From Acanthosoma haemorrhoidale (taxonomy: Eukaryota > Arthropoda > Insecta > Hemiptera > Acanthosomatidae): DNA of 64,000 bases. Both the position numbers and the translations under genes were made by a program. The notes under the pieces were generated by a model, which was given only the letters and a program-made list of their open reading frames with translations, was not told where the DNA came from and did not search any database. Location of the stretch: positions 1,674,001 through 1,738,000 of the forward strand of contig OV884015.1 of assembly GCA_930367205.1 (NCBI GenBank), written 5' to 3'. Shown here one piece after another: positions 42,881 to 53,323 of the stretch (its first letter is position 1; each line of letters starts with the position of its first letter).

Positions 42881-45800
42881 TAACTCGTAGCTTTGATCAT
42901 ACGATCGTATCACGTAATATAATGAGTGCTAATGATACATTATACAATCATATTCAACATCATTTGATGTTATCTTCACTCGTAACTTTCATCATACGAT
43001 CGTATCACGTGATACAATGAGTGCCAATGATACGGTACACTATCATATTCGACATCATTTGATGTTATATTCACTCGTGGCATCAATCATACGATCGTAT
43101 CACGTGATATAATGAGTGGCAATGATGCGGTACACTATCATATTCGACATCATTTGATGTTATATTCACTCGTAACTCTAATCATACGACCGTATCACGT
43201 GATTGAATGAATGCCAATGATATGGCACACAATCATATTCGACATCATTTGATGTTATATTCACTGGTACCATGAATCATACGATCGTATCACGTGATAC
43301 CATGAGTGCTAATGATTAGGCACACTATCATATTTGACATCATCTGATGTTATTGATACGGTATACGAGCATGTTTGACATCATTTAATGTTATATTAAC
43401 TCGTAAGTTTAATCATACGATCGTATCACGTAAAACAATGAGTGCCAATGATACATTATACAATCATATTCAACATCATTTGATGTTATATTCACTCGTA
43501 ACTTTAATCACACGATCGTATCACGTGATACAATGAGTTCAAATGATTCGGTACACAATCATATTCGACATCATTTGATGTTATGTTTACTCGTTACTTT
43601 AATCTTACGATCGTATCACGTGATACAATGAGTGCTAATGATACAGCACACTATCATATTTGACATCATTTGATGTTATATTCAGTCGTACCTTGAATCA
43701 TACGATCGTGTCACGTGATACTATGAGTGCTAATGATTAGGCACACTATCTTATTTGACATCATTAGATGTTATATTCACTCGTAACTTTAATCATACGA
43801 CCGTATCACGTGATTGAATGAATGCCAATGATATGGCACACAATCATATTCGACATTTTTTGATGTTATATTCACTGGTACTATGAATCATATGATCGTA
43901 TCACGTGATACTATGAGTGCTAATGATACAGCACACAATCTTATTCGACATTATTTGATGTTATATTCACTCGTAACTTGAATCATACGATCGTATCACG
44001 TGATACAATAAGTTTAAATGATACGGTAAACAATCATATTCGACATCATTTGATGTTATATCCATCCCAAACTTTAATCATACGATCGTATCACGTGAAA
44101 CAATGAGTTCAAATGATACAGTATACAATCATATTCGACATCATTTGATGTTATGTTTACTCGTTACTTTAATCTTACGATCGTATCACGTGATACAATG
44201 AGTGCTAATGATACAGCACACTATCATATTTGACATCATTTGATGTTATATTCAGTCGTACCTTGAATCATACGATCGTGTCACGTGATACTATGAGTGC
44301 TAATGATTAGGCACACTATCTTATTTGACATCATTAGATGTTATATTCACTCGTAACTTTAATCATACGACCGTATCACGTGATTGAATGAATGCCAATG
44401 ATATGGCACACAATCATATTCGACATTTTTTGATGTTATATTCACTGGTACTATGAATCATATGATCGTATCACGTGATACTATGAGTGCTAATGATACA
44501 GCACACAATCTTATTCGACATTATTTGATGTTATATTCACTCGTAACTTGAATCATACGATCGTATCACGTGATACAATAAGTTTAAATGATACGGTAAA
44601 CAATCATATTCGACATCATTTGATGTTATATCCATCCCAAACTTTAATCATACGATCGTATCACGTGAAACAATGAGTGCTAATGATACAGCACACAATC
44701 TTATTCGACATTATTTGATGTTATATTCACTCGTAACTTGAATCATACGATCGTATCACGTGATACAATAAGTTTAAATGATACGGTAAACAATCATATT
44801 CGACATCATTTGATGTTATATCCATCCCAAACTTTAATCATACGATCGTATCACGTGAAACAATGAGTGCTAATGATACATTATACAATCCTATTCAAAA
44901 TCATTTGACGTTATCTTCACTCGTAACTTTCATCATACGATCGTATCACGTGATACAATGAGTTCAAATGATACAGTATACAATCATATTCGACATCATT
45001 TGATGTTATGTTCACTCGTAACTTGAATCATACGACCGTATCACGTGATTGAATGAATGCCAATGATATGGCACAAAATCATATTCGACATCATTTGATG
45101 TTATATTCACTAGTACCATGAATCTTACGATCGTATCACGTGATACCATGAGTGCTAATGATTAGGCACACTATCTTATTCGACATCATTTAATGTTATA
45201 TTCACTCGTAACTTTAATCATACGATCGTATCACGTGATTGAATAAGTGCTAATGATATGGCACACAATCATATTCGACATCATCTGATGTTATATTCAC
45301 TCGTAACTTGAATCATACGATTGTATCACGTGATAGAATGAGTGCCAATGATACAGCACACAATTATATTCGACATCATTCATGTTATATTCATTCGTAA
45401 CTTTAATCATACGATCGTATCACGTGATACAATAAGTTCAAATGATGCGGTACACAATCATATTCGACATCATTTGATGTTATATTTACTCGTAACTTTT
45501 CTCATACGATCGTATCACGTGAAACAATGAGTGCTACTGATACATTATACAATCATATTCAACATCATTTGATGTTATATTCACTCGTAACTTGAATCAT
45601 ACGATCGTATCACGTGATACAATGAGTGCCAATGATACGGCACACTATCATATTCGACATCATTTGATGTTATATTTCCTCGTAACTTTAATCATACGAT
45701 CGTATCACGTGAAACAACGAGTGCTAATGATACATTATACAATCATATTCAACATCATTTAATGTTATATTCACGCGAAACTTTAATCATACGATCGTAT

Positions 45801-47740
45801 CACGTAATTGAATGAGTGCCAATGATACGGCACACTATCATATTCGACATCATTTGATGTTATATTTACTCGTAACTTTAATCATACGATCGTATCACGT
45901 GAAACAACGAGTGCTAATGATACATTATACAATCATATTCAACATCATTTAATGTTATATTCACGCGAAACTTTAATCATACGATCGTATCACGTAATTG
46001 AATGAGTGCCAATTATATGGCACACAATCAAATTCGACATCATTTGATGGTATATTCACTCGTAACTTTATTCTTACGATCGTATCACATGATACAATAA
46101 GTGCCAATGATACAGCACACTATCATATTTGACATCATTTGATGTTATATTCACCCGAAACTTTCATCATACGATCGTATCACGTGATTGAATGAGTGCC
46201 AATGATATGGCACACAATCATATTCGACATCATTTGATGTTATATTCACTCGTGACTTGAATCATACGATCGTATCACGTGATACCATGAGTGATAATGA
46301 TTAGGCACGCTATCTTATTCGACATCATTTGATGTTATATTCACTCGAAACTTTAATCATACGATCATATCACGTGATACCATGAGTGCTAATGATTAGG
46401 CACACAATCATATTCGACATCATTTGATGTTATGTTCACGCGAAACTTTAATCATACAATCATATCACGTGATTGAATGAGTGCCAATGATTAGGCACAA
46501 AATCATATTCGACATCATTTGATGTTATATTCACTAGTACCATGAATCTTACGATCGTATCACGTGATACCATGAGTGCTAATGATTAGGCACACTATCT
46601 TATTCGACATCATTTAATGTTATATTCACTCGTAACTTTAATCATACGATTGTATCACGTGATTAAATAAGTGCTAATGATATGGCACACAATCATATTC
46701 GACATCATGTGATGTTATATTCACTCGTAACTTGAATCATACGATTGTATCACGTGATAAAATGAGTGCTAATGATTAAGCACACTATCTTATTCGACAT
46801 CATTTGATGTTATATTCACTCGTAACTTTAATCATACGATCATATCACGTGATAGAATGAGTGCCAATGATACAGCACACAATTATATTCGACATCATTT
46901 ATGTTATATTCATTCGTAACTTAAATCATACGATCGTATCACGTGATACAATGAGTGCCAATGATACGGTACACTATCATATTCCACATCATTTGATGTT
47001 ATGTTTACTCGTAACTTTAATTATACGATCATATCACGTGATTGAATGAGTGCCAATGATATGACACACAATCATATTCGACATCATTTGATGTTATATT
47101 CACTCGTAACTTGAATCATACGATTGTATCATGTGATACAATGAGTGCTAATGATACAGCACACAATCATATTCGACATCATTTGATGTTATATTCACTC
47201 GTAACTTGAATCATACGACCGTATCACGTGATTGAATGAATGCCAATGATATGGCACACAATCATATTCGACATCATTTGATGTTATATTCACTGGTACT
47301 ATGAATCGTACGATCGTATCACGTGATACCATGAGTGCTAATGATTAGGCACACTATCATATTTGACATCATCTGATGTTATTGATACGGTATACGAGCA
47401 TGTTTGACATCATTTAATGTTATATTAACTCGTAAGTTTAATCATACGATCGTATCACGTAAAACAATGAGTGCAAATGATACATTATACAATCATATTC
47501 AACATCATTTGATGTTATATCCATCCCAAACTTTAATCATACGATCGTATCACGTGAAACAATGAGTGCTAATGATACATTATACAATCATATTCAAAAT
47601 CATTTGATGTTATCTTCACTCGTAACTTTCATCATACGATCGTATCACGTGATACAATAAGTGCAAATGATACGGCACACTATTATATTTGACATCATTT
47701 GATGTCATATTCACTCGTAACTTTATTCATACGATCGTAT
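42881..47740. repeat. Satellite A array, block 12
   Basis: About 51 monomers, the longest A block. The first half carries a shortened six-monomer unit (43527-44096, 570 bp) followed by a full 855-bp unit (44097-44951). The second half (about 45240-47460) follows the order of blocks 3, 4 and 6. It looks like a join of two A lineages near 45010. Contains 136-bp compound units near 43303-43440 and 47330-47467. Confidence 0.93.
43527..44951. repeat. Six-monomer plus nine-monomer higher-order units
   Basis: Landmark GTTATGTTTACTCGTTAC lies at 43580 and 44150, 570 bp apart (6 x 95), instead of the usual 855 bp. The monomer opening at 44097 is chimeric (GAAACAATGAG followed by TTCAAATGATACAG), marking an in-phase loss of three monomers. 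Confidence 0.85.
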
Positions 47741-48749
47741 GATCTTTAACGTTAGCTCTTGCCCTATTATGTTCTCCTGATACCAAAACAAAGAAAACAT
47801 CTTTAAAAAGTCGAATTTTAACAAAAATGCGTATTTCATAGCTTGTACGTTAGCACCTGCCCCATTATGTTCTCCTGATACCAAAACAAGAACAATATCG
47901 TCAAAAAGTCGAATTTTTAAAAAATGCGTATTTCATAGCTAGTACGTCAGCTCCTGCCCCATTATGTTCTCCTGATACGAAAACAACAAAAATATCGTCA
48001 AAAAGTCGAATTTTTAAAAAAATGGGTATTTCATAGCTGGCACGTTAGCTCCTGCTCTGTTATGTTCTTCTGATACCAAAACAAAGAAAATATCGTCTAA
48101 AATTCAAATTTTTACAAAAATGCGTTTTTTATAGCTGGTACGTTACCTCCTACCATATTATGTTCTCCTGATACGAAAACCAGGAAAATATCGTCAAAAA
48201 GTCGATTTTTTAAAAAATGCGTATTTCATAGCTAGTACGTCAGCTCCCGCCCCATTATGTTCTCCTGATACCAAAACAAAGAAAATATCGTCTAAAATTC
48301 AAATTTTTACAAAAATGCGTTTTTTATAGCTGGTACGTTAGCTCCTAACCTATTATGTTCTCCTGATACGAAAACCAGAAAAATATCGTCAAATAAGTCG
48401 ATTTTTTAAAAAATGCGTATTTCATAGCTCGTAAGGCAGCTCCTGCCCCATTATGTTCTCCTGATACCTAAACAAGAAAATATCGTCAAAAAGTTAAATT
48501 TTTAAAAAAAATGCGTATTTCTTAGCTAGTACGTTAGCTCCTGCCTTATTATGTTCTCCTGATACCAAAACAAAGAAAATGTCATCAAAAAGTTAAATTT
48601 TTTTAAAAAAGAGTATTTTATAGCTGGTACGTTAGCTTCTGAACAATTATGATTTCCTCATACCAAAACAAGAAAAATATCGTCAAAAAGTCGAATTTTA
48701 AAAAAATGCGTATTTTATAGCTGGTACAATAATTCCTGCCCTATTATGT
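47741..48749. repeat. Satellite B array, block 12
   Basis: About ten monomers. Missing are the GATATG-type and the following units found near the start of other blocks; the second monomer leads directly to the CTAGTACGTCAGC type near 47940. Carries TTCTTCTGATACC near 48065, a private variant. Confidence 0.92.
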
Positions 48750-50340
48750 TAACTCGTAGCTTTGATCATACGATCGTATCACGTAATATAATGAGTGCTA
48801 ATGATACATTATACGATCATATTCAACATCATTTGATGTTATCTTCACTCGTAACTTTCATCATACGATCGTCTCACGTGATACAATGAGTGCCAATGAT
48901 ACGGTACACTATCATATTCAACATCATTTGATCTTATATTCACTCGTGGCTTCAATCATACGATCGTATCACGTGATATAATGAGTGGCAATGATGCGGT
49001 ACACTATCATATTCGACATCATTTGATGTTATATTCACTCGTAACTCTAATCATACGACCGTATCACGTGATTGAATGAATGCCAATGATATGGCACACA
49101 ATCATATTCGACATCATTTGATGTTATATTCACTGGTACCATAAATCATACGATCGTATCACGTGATACCATGAGTGCTAATGATTAGGCACACTATCAT
49201 ATTTGACATCATCTGATGTTATTGATACGGTATACGAGCATGTTTGACATCATTTAATGTTATATTAAATCGTAAGTTTAATCATACGATCGTATCACGT
49301 AAAACAATGAGTGCCAATGATACATTATACAATCATATTCAACATCATTTGATGTTATATTCACTCGTAACTTTAATCACACGATCGTATCACGTGATAC
49401 AATGAGTTCAAATGATTCGGTACAAAATCATATTCGACATCATTTGATGTTATGTTTACTCGTTACTTTAATCTTACGATCGTATCACGTGATACAATGA
49501 GTGCTAATGATACAGCACACTATCATATTTGACATCATTTGATGTTATATTCAGTCGTACCTTGAATCATACGATCGTATCACGTGATACTATGAGTGCT
49601 AATGATTAGGCACACTATCTTATTTGACATCATTAGATGTTATATTCACTCGTAACTTTAATCATACGATCATATCACGTGATACAATGAGTGCTACTGA
49701 TACAGCACACAATCATATTCGACATCATTTGATGTTATATTCACTCGTAACTTGAATCATACGATTATATCACGTGATACAATGCGTGCTAATGATACAG
49801 CACACAATCATATTCGACATCATTTGATGTTATATTCACTCGTAACTTGAATCATACGACCGTATCACGTGATTGAATGAATGCCAATGATATGGCACAC
49901 AATCATATTCGACATCATTTGATGTTATATTCACTGGTACTATGAATCATATGATCGTATCGCGTGATACTATGAGTGCTAATGATACAGCACACAATCT
50001 TATTCGACATTATTTGATGTTATGTTTACTCGTAACTTTAATTATACGATCATATCACGTGATTGAATGAGTGCCAATGATATGACATACAATCATATTC
50101 GACATCATTTGATGTTTTATCCATCCCAAACTTTAATCATACGATCGTATCACGTGAAACAATGAGTGCTAATGATACATTATACAATCATATTCAAAAT
50201 CATTTGATGTTATCTTCACTCGTAACTTTCATCATACGATCGTATCACGTGATACAATAAGTGCAAATGATACGGCACACTATTATATTTGACATCATTT
50301 GATGTCATATTCACTCGTAACTTTATTCATACGATCGTAT
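48750..50340. repeat. Satellite A array, block 13
   Basis: About 16-17 monomers related to block 5 order, with more private changes than most blocks (GATCGTCTCACG near 48869, GATCTTATATTC near 48931, ATCGCGTGATAC near 49960, AATGCGTGC near 49783). A 136-bp compound unit lies near 49168-49305. It sits in the more diverged right third of the window. Confidence 0.92.
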
Positions 50341-52617
50341 GATCTTTAACGTTAGCTCTTGCCCTATTATGTTCTCCTGATACCAAAACAAAGAAAACAT
50401 CTTTAAAAAGTCGAATTTTAACAAAAATGCGTATTTCATAGCTTGTACGTTAGCATCTGCCCCATTATGTTCTCCTGATACCAAAACAAGAAAAATATCG
50501 TCAAAAAGTCGAATTTTTACAAAAATGCGTATTTAGAGCTAGTACGTTAGCTCCTGTCCCGTTATGTTCTCCTGATACCAAAACAAAAAAAATATCGTTC
50601 AAAAGTCAAGTTTTTACAAAAATGCGTATTTCATAGCTGGTACGTTAGCTCCTGCCCTATTATGTTCTCCTGATACGAAAACGAGAAAAATATCGTCAAA
50701 AAGTTGAATTTTTCAAAAATGCGTATTTCATAGCTAGTATGTTAGCTCCTGCCCCATTATGTACTCCTGATATGAAAACCAGGAAAATATCGTCAAAAAG
50801 TTGAATTTTTAAAAAATGGGTATTTCATAGCTGGTACGTTAGCTCCTGTCCCATTATGTTCTCCTGATACCAAAACAAGGAAAATATAGTCAAAAAGTCA
50901 AATTTTTAAAAAATGCGTATTTCATAGCTAGTACGTCAGCTTCTGCCCCATCATGTCCTCCTGATACTAAAACCAGGAAAATATCGTCAAAAAGTCGAAT
51001 TTTTAAAAAATGCGTATTTCATAGCTAGTACGTCAGCTCCTGCCCCATTATGTTCTCCTGATACGAAAACAACAAAAATATCGTCAAAAAGTCGAATTTT
51101 TAAAAAAATGAGTATTTCATAGCTGGCACGTTAGCTCCTGCTCTGTTATGTTCTCCTGATACCAAAACAAAGAAAATATCGTCTAAAATTCAAATTTTTA
51201 CAAAAATATGTTTTTTATAGCTGGTACGTTACCTCCTACCCTATTATGTTCTCCTGATACGAAAACCAGGAAAATATCGTCAAAAAGTCGATTTTTTAAA
51301 AAATGCGTATTTCATAGCTGGCACGTTAGCTCCTGCTCTGTTATGTTCTCCTGATACCAAAACAAAGAAAATATCGTCTAAAATTCAAATTTTTACAAAA
51401 ATATGTTTTTTATAGCTGGTACGTTACCTCCTACCCTATTATGTTCTCCTGATACGAAAACCAGGAAAATATCGTCAAAAAGTCGATTTTTTAAAAAATG
51501 CGTATTTCATAGCTAGTACGTCAGCTCCCGCCCCATTATGTTCTCCTGATACCAAAACAAAGAAAATATCGTCAAAAAGTTGAATTTTTAAAAAAAATGC
51601 GTATTTCTTAGCTAGTACGTTAGCTCCTGCCCTATTATGTTCTCCTGGTACTAAATCAAGGAAAATATCGTTAAAAAGTCAAATTTTTCGAAAATGCGTA
51701 TTTCATAGCTAGTACGTTAGCTCCTGCCCCATCATGTTCTCCTGATACTAAAACGAGGAAAAGATCGTCAAAAAGTTGAATTTTTAAAAAATGGGTATTT
51801 CATAGCTGGTACGTTAGCTCCTGTCCCATTATGTTCTCCTGATACCAAAACAAAGAAAATATCGTCTAAAATTCAAATTTTTACAAAAATGCGTTTTTTA
51901 TAGCTGGTACGTTAGCTCCTACCCTATTATGTTCACCTGATACGAAAACCAGAAAAATATCGTCAAAAAGTCGATTTTTACAAAAATGCGTATTTAGAGC
52001 TAGTACGTTAGCTCCTGTCCCGTTATGTTCTCCTGATACCAAAACAAAAAAAATATCGTTCAAAAGTCAAATTTTTACAAAAATGCGTATTTCATAGCTG
52101 GTACGTTAGCTCCTGCCCTATTATGTTCTCCTGATATGAAAACAACAAAAATATCGTCAAAAAGTCGAATTTTTAAAAAAATGGGTATTTTATAGCTGGC
52201 ACGTTAGCTCCTGCTCTGTTATGTTCTCCTGATACCAAAACAAAGAAAATATCGTCTAAAATTCAAATTTTTACAAAAATGCGTTTTTTATAGCTGGTAC
52301 GTTACCTCCTAACCTATTATGTTCTCCTGATACGAAAACCAGAAAAATATCGTCAAATAAGTCGATTTTTTTAAAAAAATGCGTATTTCTTAGCTAGTAC
52401 GTTAGCTCCTGCCTTATTATGTTCTCCTGATACCAAAACAAAGAAAATGTCATCAAAAAGTTAAATTTTTTTAAAAAAGAGTATTTTATAGCTGGTACGT
52501 TAGCTTCTGAACAATTATGATTTCCTCATACCAAAACAAAAAAAATATCGTCAAAAGTCGAATTTTAAAAAAATGCATATTTTATAGCTGGTACAATAAT
52601 TCCTGCCCTATTATGTT
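50341..52617. repeat. Satellite B array, block 13 (expanded)
   Basis: About 23 monomers, the longest B block. A two-monomer segment is duplicated: CTGGCACGTTAGCTCC occurs at 51123 and 51318 (195 bp apart) and both copies share the private AAAAATATGTTTTTTATAGC change. Several otherwise rare monomers occur, with CATCATGTCCTCC (near 50950) and CTCCTGGTACTAAATC (near 51645). Confidence 0.92.
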
Positions 52618-53082
52618 AACTCGTAGCTTTGATCATACGATCGTATCACGTAATATAATGAGTGCTAATGATACATTATACAATAATATTCAACATCATT
52701 TGATGTTATCTTCACTCGTAACTTTTATCATACGATCGTATCACGTGATACAATGAGTGCCAATGATACGGTACACTATCATATTCGACATCATTTGATG
52801 TTATATTCACTCGTGGCTTCAATCATACGATCGTATCACGTGATATAATGAGTGGCAATGATGCGGTACACTATCATATTCCACATCATTTGATGTTATG
52901 TTTACTCGTAACTTTAATCATACGATCGTATCACGTGATTGAATGAGTGCCAATGATATGGCACACAATCAAATTCGACATTATTTGGTGTTATATTCAC
53001 TCGTAACTTGAATCACACGATCGTATCACGTGATACAATGAGTTCAAATGATACGGTATACAATCATATTCGACATCATTTG
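52618..53082. repeat. Satellite A array, block 14 (left flank of the retrotransposon)
   Basis: About five monomers from the B-to-A junction to the insertion point. The last monomer is cut after CGACATCATTTG by the left LTR. The same monomer order occurs uninterrupted at 58548-59100, giving a paralogous empty site. Confidence 0.93.
53078..53082. repeat. Target site duplication, left copy (ATTTG)
   Basis: ATTTG immediately precedes the left LTR and is repeated at 57513-57517 right after the right LTR. Removing the element and one copy restores CGACATC-ATTTG-ATGTT, the normal satellite A sequence. Confidence 0.95.
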
Positions 53083-53099
53083 TGTCAGCAGGCAAATGA

Positions 53100-53107
53100 T
53101 GACGTCA
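53100..53107. promoter_or_regulatory. CRE-like palindrome TGACGTCA in 5' LTR
   Basis: A perfect TGACGTCA, the consensus CREB/ATF binding site, 18 bp into the LTR and about 26 bp before the TATA-like box. The placement suits an upstream activator site, but binding is inferred from the motif alone. The 3' LTR copy is at 57368-57375. Confidence 0.5.
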
Positions 53108-53132
53108 CTTGAATTAGTTTGTTTATGCCTTG

Positions 53133-53138
53133 TATAAT
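53133..53138 (+). promoter_or_regulatory. TATA-like box in 5' LTR
   Basis: TATAAT within CTTGTATAATACG, the best TATA-like sequence in the LTR. Transcription would then start about 25-30 bp downstream, near 53160-53170, leaving roughly 75-85 bp of R and U5. No start site can be read from sequence alone. Confidence 0.4.
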
Positions 53139-53244
53139 ACGTAACCTTTGTTTGCTGTTACAATATAGTTCTGTTCTAACATTCCATGAAGTCGGTCGTT
53201 CTTATTAACACCCTCATTCTTAATTTAATTAAGTCATTCTTACA

Positions 53245-53257
53245 TGGTGCCGAAACC
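53245..53257 (+). other. Primer binding site (tRNA-Phe type)
   Basis: TGGTGCCGAAACC follows the LTR's final CA with no spacer. Its complement, GGTTTCGGCACCA, matches the 3' end of animal cytoplasmic tRNA-Phe including the CCA tail, over 13 bases. This would prime minus-strand synthesis. The tRNA identity is from general knowledge of the tRNA-Phe acceptor end. Confidence 0.8.
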
Positions 53258-53323
53258 TTTTTATTTTAGTTAGTTTTGATTTATTAAATTCGCGAGTGAT
53301 AATAACGAAAATTTTCTTTCGTG
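53258..53323 (+). other. Untranslated leader of the retrotransposon
   Basis: A 66-bp stretch between primer binding site and gag-pol start, AT-rich, with an in-frame TAA at 53303-53305 that limits the frame upstream. Packaging signals usually lie here, but none can be recognised. Confidence 0.6.

Larger units (their letters stand above)
53083..53244 (+). repeat. 5' LTR (162 bp)
   Basis: Begins TGTCAGCAGG and ends ATTCTTACA, with TG...CA ends usual for integrase substrates. Read base by base it is identical to 57351-57512. Very short for a gypsy-type LTR. It contains a palindromic TGACGTCA and a TATAAT-like box that could drive transcription. I see no AATAAA in it. Confidence 0.97.

Noticed and set aside
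52517..52756. Open frame of 79 codons across the B-to-A junction
   Set aside because: Created by small differences in one copy of a junction that is closed in all other copies; no sign of selection for coding.
1..53082. CRISPR array
   Set aside because: Repeats are head to tail with no unique spacers, units are about 95 bp, and the sequence is eukaryotic.
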